Assembly: GCA_022605955.1 (NCBI GenBank) | Contig: JAKCOZ010000015.1 | Coordinates: 8,127,287 to 8,191,286 of the forward strand | From: Rallus limicola | Taxonomy: Eukaryota; Chordata; Aves; Gruiformes; Rallidae | Length of the DNA stretch: 64,000 nucleotides | Direction of reading: 5' to 3' | Shown: one piece after another, positions 1 through 10,132 of the stretch | Numbering within the stretch: position 1 is the first letter of the stretch | How the letters are laid out: every line of letters starts with the position of its first letter | Program-made: the position numbers and the translations under genes | Notes under the pieces: generated by a model | What the model was told of the DNA's origin: nothing | What the model saw: only the letters and a program-made list of their open reading frames with translations | The model's database searches: none

Positions 1-759
1 ACAGCCCTAAGTACGTGCAGGAAGGCAGCACTCCTTCCAAGTCCGGTACAACCCCAGGGGTGACTGACCAGCTTCTTCCCTTGCAATCAAAACAGCAGCA
101 GCCAGCATAGCTGGAGTGTATAGCATGGATTTAGGAGAAAGGATGTTGGGAAGATGCTCCTGTGTACTTCTCTGCATCGTCTTTTTGGCGTGACTGAAAC
201 ATCAGCTCTCAGCCCAAGTAGACTGAGGTGTGTGGAGCCAAGCAAGAGTTTGGTTGCTGAGGGGGCGTGTATGGGTGCTACACGCTGTTTTTGCAAAGGC
301 TGTTGGTGATCTGCAGGAGCCAGTGTCTGAACTCTTGGATGTCCAGTGTCTTGGTATTGCCAGTTACACACAAAAACTTACCAGAAACAACAATTCATAT
401 TATTAGCTGCCATTGCTAAAATCGCAGGTTTGGTGTGCTCACATTGCCATTTGTTGGGAGATGTAAAGGAGGACTTTTAGAACCAAAATCTTGTGAGACT
501 AATGACTTACTCAAAAAAGCTTTATTTGGAAAGGGAATCAACATGATCTGCAGCTGATTTCCCAGAGTAAGCTAAGGGCCTAACTCTCTTATCAGCGGGC
601 AGGCTTGCATTAATAGATAAACCTGCCTTTAATATTAAGATGTTTTCACTTTTTTCCCGTTTCCTGAGCAGCACCAATGTGCACTTGGGAGGCTTTAGGC
701 TGATGTGATTTTGGACGTTTTAACTGCAGCCTGAGCACTTACTCTCAACGTGTATTCAA
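1..759. other. Upstream intergenic sequence, nothing recognised
   Basis: AT-leaning sequence without a recognisable exon, repeat or RNA gene. Short ORFs here show no family signature. Confidence 0.5.
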
Positions 760-1090
760 CGTGAAATAACTAAAGCTGCGCCCGAACATCTTCCCAGCCC
801 CGTGGCTGTGGGGGCGAGGATGCGGTGGGTGCGGGGACTCCCCCACCTACCGCGTACAAACCTCCCAGCGCCTTGCCCTCAAAGCCTCCCGAGACCCATC
901 GGTGCGGGAACCGGCCGGTTCCCGGTGCCGGCAGAGGGCACCCGCACCCTGGGATGCTGCGGAGGGTCCCCGCCGCCTCCCTCCGTGCCCGCCCCTTCCT
1001 AACGCAGCATCTCGCAGCAAGGCGGGGAGGACGGAGCGCCGGGAAATCGATCGCGTCTGGAGCCGGGACACAACCGCCGATGGGTTCCTG
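760..1090. promoter_or_regulatory. Small isolated CpG islet
   Basis: About 330 bp of GC- and CpG-rich sequence stands alone in AT-rich surroundings roughly 9 kb upstream of BARX1. It contains a 20-bp perfect palindrome (905-924). It could be a promoter of an unseen transcript, an enhancer-associated islet or an orphan CpG island. No convincing exon is visible on either strand. Confidence 0.45.
905..924. repeat. 20-bp perfect palindrome, CGGGAACCGGCCGGTTCCCG
   Basis: Every base pairs with its mirror position. It contains AACCGG and CCGGTT half-sites, resembling a doubled Grainyhead/CP2-type motif. It lies at the centre of the CpG islet. Confidence 0.85.
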
Positions 1091-4000
1091 GAATTTCGTG
1101 GCAGGGTCCAAAAATTTGCAAGTGTCACAATGCATGTTTGGAAAGCAAAATCGTTTAAACTTCTTAAGCAGTCGTGGCCATATATATATATATGGGTTTG
1201 GAATTTAGTTCTGGGCATGGCAAATAGAACTTTGCTGTATGGGGTGTAAGAATTGCAGTGCAGGTGATGTAAAAAGCAGTTCTCGTTTCGCCTGAAGTGG
1301 ACAGCAAATCTGCTGGTGGCTTCAGTGTGAGTGAGGTTGTCCCACCTGGACAGAATGCAGCAGCAGGGGCCTTAAATCCTACAGGGAATCCCAGTCCAGC
1401 TGTGCAAGGAGAATAAAACACCTAAAATGCGATCTGGGTTTTGCCTGAGAAAGGTCTGTCGGGTCAGACTGGGAATCAGAAACCTTCCCACTTTCTTTAA
1501 CGTTGTAAAAACATTGGTCTCTCTTAAGGCTAATTTTAGAAAGCCCTAAAAGCCTTGTAACGGTCTCTCAGGAGGGAGTGGAAATCTGTTCCTTCAATAT
1601 TGTAGGTTCATTATAACTTTCGGGTTGATAGTGAAGCCTGTATATACCCAAGGGTGCACCCTGAGAGTCATGAATCTCTTCATACAGATAGTTCATAGTT
1701 CCCTTTGTATGGGAAGTGATGGAGGAATTAACATCTTCAAAATCTCACGCCTTCAAGGGGAATTTTCTGTATACAGATTTGCCTCTATTAGCATTGCTTC
1801 TTTTGAAGTATTTTATTAAAATACGCCCTTCCTAATTCCCTGTTTTGTTCTAAATTAGAGTGCTCCCTGACTGGTAGTAAGGAAAAACATGCTTATTTTA
1901 ACTGAGTGGGATGCAGGAGAAGGAAGTTGACAGTTTACCCTTTCCCTCTTCCATCCCAACCTAATTGGATGGGTTTTCTGTGGATATAAGCATCGTGGTG
2001 TGGTGGGGTTATTAGTGTCCAAAGATAGCAATGTGAGCTTGGGGCGGTCACTGCAGGATCTAAGCTGGAGCAGGCAGAGCTGAGGGAACAACACATGAGC
2101 CCCACCTGCCCAAGTCCTTCGCTGAACTTAACAGAAAATTAAGCCTTATTTTGCTTGCACATCTTCTGTGTCCAGGATTGGTTTTACAATAGGATGTGCT
2201 GAGCAAATCCTTGGCATGAGGAGTCATACAGCAAATCTTCCCACAGGTTGGCTTACAGCATCAAGGGGTCATTTAAGCCAGGACACTGGTACTTCTGGAT
2301 GTTTGGGAGCTCCCTGCAATAGGAAATGGCATAAACACCACTCTGTGAGCCCCTGTACATACACCTGTGAATTGGTGCCACTGGTTTCCTGCTGTCCCTC
2401 ATGAAAATCCATTTCCCTTAAGCACAGATCCTGCTCCCATCAAACCAGGCACACAACTGCTGCCGAAGTCGGCTGTTTCAGGACCAAGCCTTGTTTTCAG
2501 TTTGGTTAAATTTAGCACATCATCACAAAGCACCCAGGTTTCGTCATAGGCCAGGGCTGCCTGCTCAGATGAAGACGAGAAGAGCAAGCTGCCTACATCC
2601 CTCACACGTGTGGCCTGAGCACCCCTGTTAAAGAAGTTAACCTTGTCTTCTGATTTATAAGCAAGGCTCCTACAGCAAGCTATATTTTTAAGGATTTGTT
2701 AAATCTCAGGCAAGATGCAGAGATGAAACAGATAAAGACTCGTAGGAACACAAACAGCATCCAGAAATCCCAATCCACATGGCACAATTTTATTATAAAA
2801 GAAAACTATTCCAGCCTGCAGTGGTAAATCATACCCAGTTTCTGAGTGACTGATGTATGGGAACCCATATATCTTTAATTGCCTTCTGTTATTAATGCTT
2901 CTGGCAGCAGGTAACGCTTGCCTGATTTCCCTTGGTCCATTGGAGTTGATGTTTCCATGATGGCAGGTTTCAGCCACACCAGATCACTTGGCCTGTCAGG
3001 TGGAATATCTGCAGCAGTCTGCATTGCAAAAGGAAACTTCTAAAAATAGGAGCCATTTAGGAGATGTCAGACACCTGGTTGTTCATTTTTAGAATGTTTT
3101 TTCTGAAGTATTTTTGATTGCTCTGATTTTAATTTTGGTGAGCCCGGGCTGCAAACCCTTCTCCTGTGCCAGGGCCATTAACTTCTAGGGGAAAGAGAAG
3201 AGACTCTGTTCCTAATCCCTGATGTAGTGGGACTTTGATGGCTTTGTACCCGTATTTGAAAAACAAGATACATACACAAATCAAAAGAGCATTTAAGAAA
3301 TAAACCAGAAAAAAGGGCCCCTTCATCCCTTAATTGTCTCACATAGATCGGCATTTAACGAAAGCTATTTTATGTAATTGGCTTGGGGGGCGTTAACTAG
3401 CTGTAGTGGCCCTTGTGAGGGACGGGGAAGTCAGCTTTAATATGATTTTAATATGTATAAAACATCTTGTTATTTTTTTTAATAAAATGTTTCAATTAGT
3501 CATTATTGTGTTAAATGACTTAAACATCTCCCTGCTGATCTATAAACCCAAACCATCCAGATCTGACGTCGTAATCGAGAACTGGGAACCAAAACTGACT
3601 GGAGGCTACCCGTAAAAACGAAGAATGTAGGGATTTGATTCTGTTTCTTCACTTCACTTTTAAAACCTGGAGGCTCCAGCTCTGCACAGATGTAGTCATT
3701 AACTTAGTTTTATGAACTATAAACAGTCCCATTCCAGTCAGTCGACTTGTGCTCACAGCGAATAATCTAAGTGCACATTCGGGTGTTTACAGCGCAGGGG
3801 CTAATATGATATCGTTAAGGACATCCTTAATTTTGTAGCAGATGCAGGGGTTGCTTGAATTTCAGCTAATACCAGGGTGATAAGGGCAATTCGTTGTTTT
3901 CCATCCAAAACTCATTCGGCATCTAGAAACGGATAGTGCAGCCAGAGGTGCCGTTTGGGATTGAGCGGCGTTATTTAACTTGCCCTCTTACAGATCTCCT

Positions 4001-4854
4001 AGCAAAGCACATCTGCTACCTGCAGTTTCAACCGCACAGCGCCGCATCTGTAACTCCTGTTGTAGCCGTGCTGTGCTTTGATATAAAACCCCACACTGGG
4101 GCAGGTGGGGGGGCATGGGGGTGTTTCCGCTGACTGCAGTCCGAGGCCTGTGCACACCATCGCATCGATTATTGACAGCAGCTCTGGGTGGAGAAGGTTA
4201 CATAGGGTGTCAGGAAAGAAGGTGTAACTGCTCTCATCGGTTGTCTGGGACACTGGTTTTCAGGGCTATGGCCACTGTGGTTGTGGCAGTGCTGGTGAAG
4301 GAGTTTCTGAACCTACAGGTTGTCACAAGGAACACTGTCCAGCCTGACATCTAATCTCATCTGTGGATAGTAACTGGTTTGTGTTTCCAAGTACTGTGTA
4401 CCTTGCCTGTGATCTGGGGAAAAAAAGTAAAACTAATAAATAAAATTTTTAAAATAAATAAATAGAGGGAGAGGCTTACCATCTTTCCCAGTGTGTGTCT
4501 TGCTCACTGTGAGGGTTTTTGGTGTTCTGCACAATAAAAGGATGCCAGGGAGAAGGCGTCACAGTGGGATGGATGGGCATAAGGTGGCAGGAGACAGGAG
4601 TGTGACACTCAGGTGTGTGCTATCCCCAACACCACTCTTCTGATGAGCTGCTGACGTTGCAGGCTGTTCTACTGTGTATAAATTAAACGCATTCAGACAA
4701 TAGCCGTTTTAGGGGCGGTTTCCTCATGCTTGTAAAGCTCTGGAAGCAGTGGGGGTCATCTAGCTTGTGGGAGCTGTCGGAACATGCAGGCTGGGGAGAT
4801 GCACCTCGTCTGGCAGGGCAACGGAGGGGTCGGAGTGCTTTTGTTCCCTGTGGC
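1091..4854. other. Upstream intergenic sequence
   Basis: No gene recognised. It includes an AT alternation flanked by CC/GG (CCATATATATATATATGG, 1178-1195) and AT-rich A/T tracts near 4420-4465. A stretch at about 3700-4090 with unremarkable composition but complex sequence could be conserved; this cannot be judged from one genome. Confidence 0.45.
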
Positions 4855-5060
4855 TCTCACTCAAATCTAATTGCATCCTCTAAACGTGACTTTCAAAGAT
4901 AATTACATTGCCAAAGTGTCTGATGAAGCCAGGTGTTTGCAGAAAATCATTTCGAGAGGGATACGTGTGTAAATGCTGATGAAACTTTACTCAGCCATTA
5001 AACATAATATATTACTCAGGACTGAGCTATTCCCTCAGCCCTAATGCTCCTTCCCAATTA
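4855..5060. promoter_or_regulatory. Candidate conserved non-coding element
   Basis: This AT-rich, high-complexity sequence has several AATTAC/ATTA cores (for example CTAATTGC near 4867, ATAATTAC near 4899, CAATTAGCC near 5055) and no repeat signature. That texture is typical of vertebrate developmental enhancers, but conservation was not tested. Confidence 0.3.
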
Positions 5061-6060
5061 GCCTGTGATGTCACGTTTTCCACTCTCTTCGTACCACTTT
5101 GTGGATTTCCTGAATATTAAGTGCCACGAGAAGCGAGCGGGCCGGAGATGACTGTGACTAATTCCCCTTCTCGGACACCCAGCAGCCGTGGGAAGGCGCG
5201 GGGCCCGCGGGGGTGATGTTCCCGCCATGGCATGAGGGTCACCCCGCTTCCCCGCAGCTGGGGACGGCGGCGGGCAGAGCCGGGTACCCCCCACCCGGGG
5301 CGGGCTCCGGGAAACGGGTGTCACCCCCACACACCCCACACACTCACGTTGCCCCCGCAGCAGGGGCGACTTTATCAGACTTTTAAAAGGTGATGTTGGG
5401 AAAAGGGAGAAGCGTTTGGGTTTAAAAAGCACCGGGAGCTTTGGGACAAAAAGCACTGACTAATTAATCTAAAGATCGCTGCAGGGTGGGGAGCACCGCT
5501 CCCCCCACCCCGGACCGGGCACACACACACACACACCCCCCTTTGCTCCTGGGCAAGCCGAGACTTCGATCTGACAGCTCGGAGCTGTGTTCTCCTCTCG
5601 CGAAGAGCCCTGCGAAGGTCCCGGACGGAGAACGGGAGCTGCGCGCTGCCCCTGCGGCGCTTCCCATCGCACCGGCGGGGCCGGACGGGAGTTTTGCTCC
5701 CTTTTTTGTGTTTAAAAATAAATAAATAAAATATATTTTTCCCTATCAGAATTTTTCCTGGGGGGATCCAGGAAGCAAAGAGGTTTAATTTCATTGGCTT
5801 TTTTAGCGTGGCGGCCGTTCGAACTCGGAGAACTCCGAGAACCGAGGGGCCGGTAATGCGCAAAATTCGGCAAAACTCTTATTCCCGTCACAACGGCGAT
5901 TAATCAGCGAAACAAAAGCAATCCTGCCCCGGGGAAGAATTTTAAATTACCGGGCGAACCCGTTTCTTTCTTCATAGCAAAAAGCGTAAGAACCGACCCG
6001 TCATCCTTCTCCGCGTCGCCCGACCGGGACCGAGATCTCTGTGACCGAGGTGTGAAAATA
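5061..6060. other. Second upstream CpG-rich segment with AC repeat
   Basis: A GC-rich stretch at roughly 5130-5700 contains an (AC)8 run (5520-5537), followed by AT-rich and again CpG-containing sequence to about 6060. ORFs here are open because of composition and match no family I know. Confidence 0.5.
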
Positions 6061-6370
6061 AAGCGCAGGGAGCCGTTAGAAACGCGGTCCGCGTTTCGGA
6101 TAAAATAGAGATTACAGGAGCCTCCGAACGCTGAAGATGTATCAATAATTTCCGAAACTATTTACATACAATCGTATAAAACTAATTCTTGATAGGTATC
6201 TCTAGAACTAGCCCGGGTTTCTAGCAGTTATATAAAGCTTGTCCCCAGTGCAAGCAAAAAACCCCGCTCATTAAGTGAGGAGCGTTTTTGCAGAGAAAGG
6301 TGCTTCCCTTCTAGTAGCTGGGAAAAAAAGTTTATCAAAATTGGGGCCTGCAGCTTGTTCATCCAGTTCC
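6061..6370. promoter_or_regulatory. Candidate conserved AT-rich element
   Basis: Complex AT-rich sequence (6110-6240) with TATCAATAATTT, TAAAACTAATTC and similar homeodomain or POU-like words, directly upstream of the C24 tract. No coding potential is seen. The function is inferred from texture. Confidence 0.25.
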
Positions 6371-6378
6371 TCCCTAAA

Positions 6379-6402
6379 CCCCCCCCCCCCCCCCCCCCCC
6401 CC
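6379..6402 (+). repeat. C24 homopolymer tract
   Basis: Twenty-four consecutive C on the + strand (G24 on the minus strand). Such tracts are unstable and are often mis-sized by sequencing, so the exact length is uncertain. Confidence 0.9.
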
Positions 6403-7859
6403 ACGTATTTTGCAGAACTTCCACCCTGAAACGATGCTATTTATAAAGGAGCGGTTATGCGAATCACTCAGGACTGTATCCACTGGACAGCGTGATGCAA
6501 AATAAGAGCGCGGGCTTAGGTGCTCGGTCAGAGCACGGGAAATGAGGCGATTTCAGACACTGTAAGGGGCACAATTTAAAAAAAAAATAGATATACGGGC
6601 GTGCTTTTAGCAGTAGGATTTGCTTTGCAACGATTTTGGATTATTGACTGTGAGCGCAGCTGGATGGCGAAGTTCATCCTTCATTTCTCATAGCGCAGTA
6701 TCGAAATCTTAGAACAGGGGCGGGTTTTGGTTTTGGTTTGTGTTTCGGTTTTTTTTATTATTTTTTTAATGACCATGGGGGCTGTGGGCCTGCTCCAAGG
6801 ATGGGTTTCTGATGTGTGATCCTGCCTGGCTGCGGCTGCTCACATAAGCAGCCTCGGGGCAGATATTTCACAAGGTATATAAACCCTTAAATTATCAAAG
6901 GTAATTCCGGATGCTGGGAAATGATACCAGGTCTGTGCTGCACTGAACCTGACCCGCTGGGACACGGGGATAGTGGGGCTAATTTTTTACAATTCATTTA
7001 TATTAAAGGAAGGAAAGAAAAGAAAAAAGCCAAACTATGCGAAAATAATTTTACGCATACAGTTTGTTTATTAGTACGCGAGTCTCGGAGGTGAGGTTGT
7101 TTAAAAGACATGATGTGGATTTGTCTGCTCGCTTGAATGCGGCCCAAATTCTTCTCAATTCGCTCATATTTCTTTATTCTTCTTGTTATTAGTTACAATA
7201 GCTCAAACGGCCTCCTTTGCCTCGGTACCTTGTCATGAAAATACCATGTGATCTAAGTAGAGAAGATGGACAAAACATGGGCGGACAAAAAGCCACGTAA
7301 GGAAACTGGAAAGGTGTTTGTCCCGATTTTTGGGGCTCCCGCAACTTCGGTCAAGGCTTCCTTGTGCGCTGCGCAGGTGTGCGCAGGGACACTGGTGCCC
7401 GGGGTTGGGGGGACTGGGGGACCCCGGTGCCGCGCAGCATCTCCGTGGGCTCAGCGCTGCCGGTCCCTGCCGCTGCCCCACGCCCCCGTTTCACTAACTC
7501 GTTGGAGGTCCCAACACTAAAGGTGATGTTTGAAGAAATGACAGCCCTCGAACAGAAATCGGGGCAGCAGGAGGGCCGGGGAGAGGTAATGGGGTGGTTT
7601 TCAGCTCGTTAGTGTTTCACAGAGCGAGGGGCGTAATTTTAAACCGAAGAAACGCGGAGGAAAGAGAGAAACCCGCGCGGCACGGCTCCGTGCGAGCGGC
7701 AGTAGCCATATGGAACAGGTTATCGGGGAAGGCAGTGGAAGTGCGGAGCATAAATTAATTCAAGAAACACCTCGTTTTTAGTCGAATGCAGCGAATGAGT
7801 GGTTCGGTGAAACGCCGGGGCAGTGGGGCTTAGCTAACGCTAACAAGAGCGGGCAGCTC
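6403..7859. other. Upstream region between the C tract and the CpG promoter
   Basis: No gene recognised. It holds a T-rich run (about 6720-6770) and an AT-rich complex block at about 7030-7215, with AATAATTTTACGC and GTTTATTAGTACG-like words, which may be conserved. A GC-rich segment lies at about 7370-7500. Confidence 0.45.
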
Positions 7860-8793
7860 GGCCTCGTGTCCGCGATCGTTCATTAACTGCCTCCACGTAG
7901 CGCTTCCGTCACCGTTTAATTAAAAATATCGGCACGGGTGTCCCGATGCTCCGAGGGTCCCGGCAGCCCGGCCCTGTGCATCTCCCTCCGGGTGCAAAGG
8001 CCACCTGCGAGGTTGGGCGCTGGCTGCGGGTCCTGTCCCGCGTGTTGCGGAGCCCGGCGGGAAGCGCTAGAGGTGGGACAGCGGGGGGGAGCCCGGGGCC
8101 AAGATAGCGGGGGCAGCCGGCCGGCCCCCCGGCCCCTACGGCCGCGTAGTGCCGCTTGAGCGGCGGCTGGGACACGTCTCCCCGTGGGAAGAAGGCATCC
8201 ACGGGTGACCCCCGAGGCGGTCCCGCCCTGCCTCGCTGCTCGCTGTGCGGGGTCGGGCGAGATCCCGCCGGCGGCTCCGCACGCCGCAGCGCATCCTCCG
8301 CAGACCCCTCGCCAGCCAGGAGAAAACGCGCCGAAAACCCCACCGCCGTCCCCCTCCCTTTTTTTTTTCCCCAGTCGAAACCCATCAGGACGGCGGCTGA
8401 ACTCCCCGTTCCCCCGGGATGAGCCCGACGCCCGCGTCTCTGCGTGGGACAGCTCCGTCGCGGAGGCAGCTGCTGGGCTGAGTCCATGGGATCCCTCCCG
8501 TGGAAAATCACCAACGCGCCGTCCGGTGCCGCCGTGGGACTGTCCCACGGCCGTCGCGGGCTCTCCCTGCCCCGGGCACCCCTCCGGCCCGGCTACCGGG
8601 GCTGTGACAAAATTACCGCCCCGGTAAGCAGTCGGTGCCTACGTTTCTGATGGTGATGATGAGCGTTGGGACTCTCGCGCGTAAATCTTGCACGAAGTAC
8701 GTCAGTAATGAGTGGAAATCGCTGATTAATTGTCTGCTCTCCTGCGCGACACGGGCTAAACGCGAATTAAACGAATCCCGTTGTACGGAGCAA

Positions 8794-8813
8794 AATAAAA
8801 GTCAATAAAAGTC
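8794..8813. promoter_or_regulatory. Tandem AATAAAAGTC pair (HOX/CDX-like sites)
   Basis: Two identical 10-bp units, one helical turn apart, sit in an AT-rich pocket (about 8680-8830) of the GC-rich promoter domain. The core on the minus strand, TTTTATT, resembles posterior HOX/CDX binding sites. The pocket also contains GATTAATTG (about 8722) and CGAATTAAACG (about 8763). The binding role is inferred. Confidence 0.35.
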
Positions 8814-9280
8814 AAGGGAAACGTCACGCTTCGTGTTGTGGCGTGTTTTCTTTTGGTTTTTTCTTTTCCCGTTTCCTGACCAGCTCGGGGTAGGTCTTTG
8901 CGGCGGTTTGGCCGAGGCCTGGAGGGAGCCCGGAGCTGAGGGCGCAGGGCCAGGCCCCCTCGACGGGCAGCGCCGAGCCCAGACCGGCAGCGCGGCCCCG
9001 GCCGTCCGCATCTCTCCCCGGCCTCCGCCCCGGAGCTGCCCCGAGGGCTCCGAGCCGCCGGCGGGGCCTCGGGACGGCGGCTTTTCCCTGCCGGAGGGGA
9101 CATGAGGGTCCACGGCTGGGGCCGCGGGGCTGCCCCCCCCCCATTTCCTCCCCCGAGGGGAACCGGCCATGGGGGCGGCCGGCCCGGGCAGGTGGCGGGG
9201 CGGTCCCCGAGGGTGGCTCCGTGTCCCCTGCGGCCGAGCGCGCCCCAGAGTGGCGGAGGGGGAGGACGACACACTACGAA

Positions 9281-9400
9281 GCGGGGGGGATTCGGGAACA
9301 GGGATAGAAACGGGGATGGGGACGGGAATGGGAATGGGAATGGAGACGGAGATGGGCACGGGGAGGCGGGGAGGGGGACCGGGATGGGGACGGGGCCAAA
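9281..9400 (+). repeat. G-rich hexamer-like repeat in the BARX1 promoter (G-quadruplex potential)
   Basis: The + strand is an almost pyrimidine-free run of imperfect GGGAAT/GGGGAC/GGGGAT units, with many GGG tracts separated by 2-4 bases. It lies about 210-330 bp upstream of the TATA-like element. It meets the usual pattern for intramolecular G-quadruplexes and for purine-pyrimidine triplex DNA. Confidence 0.7.
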
Positions 9401-9605
9401 GCCGCGCTCCGAAGGGGCCCTCTCGTGTTTGGGTGTCTGCTCGCCCGCGGAGGGCAGAGGGCTAATTTGCTTTATATGGCAGGGGATCAAATGCTCTGCT
9501 GTAACCTCTCGCTTCCAGGTACTCGCCCGCCCCGGCCCCTTCCTTCCTCCGCAGCCCCTCCCGCGCCCTCCCCCGCAGCGCTGACAGCCCCGCCGGGGCC
9601 GGCGG

Positions 9606-9611
9606 TATAAT
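9606..9611 (+). promoter_or_regulatory. BARX1: TATA-like box of the BARX1 promoter
   Basis: TATAAT sits in an otherwise GC-saturated context about 320 bp before the start codon. It is the only such element nearby. A start site near 9635-9640 would follow from the usual 25-30 bp spacing, giving a leader of roughly 290 nt. The position of transcription initiation is inferred. Confidence 0.5.
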
Positions 9612-9670
9612 AGGCCGCTGCCCGCCGTCCCGGGGTGGAGAGACGCTCCCCGGTGCCGCGCCCCGTGTGC

Positions 9671-9682
9671 ATGCGGCGGTAA
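9671..9682 (+). other. uORF 1 in the putative BARX1 leader (ATG-CGG-CGG-TAA)
   Basis: This is a three-codon upstream ORF immediately downstream of the predicted start site. It would be translated only if transcription starts upstream of 9671, as the TATA-like element suggests. Minimal uORFs usually dampen translation of the main ORF. Confidence 0.4.
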
Positions 9683-9791
9683 CGGCTCCGTCCCGCCGCG
9701 CTGCTCAGGGCGGTCCCGGGCCACTCGCGCTGGGGGGGCCGCGTCGGGACCGGCCCGCAGGGGCAGGGGCAGGGTAGGGGGCGGCGGGGCG

Positions 9792-9860
9792 ATGGGCAGA
9801 GCCCCCGCGGGACGCTCCGCTGCCTGGCTGCCAGCAGCACCAGCCGGGGGGCTGCGCTAG
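9792..9860 (+). other. uORF 2 in the putative BARX1 leader (22 codons)
   Basis: The ATG has G at -3 and G at +4, a stronger context than the BARX1 ATG (A at -3, C at +4). The frame runs 22 codons to TAG at 9858-9860, ending 67 nt before the BARX1 start, so reinitiation is possible. The peptide resembles nothing known to me. The role is inferred from position only. Confidence 0.45.
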
Positions 9861-9927
9861 GGCGGCCCGGCGGCCCCGGCGGCCGGGGCTACCCCCCAAC
9901 CCCCACCCGCCCGGGGCGGCGGCGAGG

Positions 9928-10132
9928 ATGCAGCACCCGTTGGAGCTGGGGGCCGCGCACTACTTCCCGGCCGAAGCCTTCCCCGACCACCGCTCGCACC
10001 GCTACCGGAGCTTCATGATCGAGGAGATCCTCACCGACCCCCCGGACGCCAAGGGGGCCGCGCCGGCCGGGGAGCTGCTCAAGTTCGGGGTGCAGGCTCT
10101 GCTTTCCGCCCGGCCCTACCACAACCACCTCG
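9928..10132 (+). CDS. BARX1: BARX1 coding exon 1 (residues 1-68 plus first base of codon 69)
   Basis: The exon carries the N-terminal conserved blocks: [10 protein letters not shown] near residues 26-35 and [16 protein letters not shown] at 48-63. It ends CACCTCG, followed by the donor GTACGT at 10133. The single left-over G joins CG of exon 2 to make Ala69. There is no alanine-repeat tract between the two blocks, unlike the longer mammalian N-terminus as I remember it. Confidence 0.96.

Noticed and set aside
1178..1195. CCATATATATATATATGG as a possible CArG/SRF site
   Set aside because: The AT core is 14 bases instead of the 6 needed for a CArG box. It is better read as a short TA microsatellite with symmetrical ends.
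7909..8548. Overlapping minus-strand open frames of 201 and 210 codons in the CpG island
   Set aside because: The frames are Arg/Gly/Pro/Ala-rich and open only because CpG-rich DNA has few stop codons. No domain, no splice structure.
8756..9724. Minus-strand open frame of 322 codons with Pro-Ser-Pro repeats
   Set aside because: It is the antisense of the G-rich promoter repeat and CpG island. The apparent peptide repeat is the hexamer DNA repeat translated.
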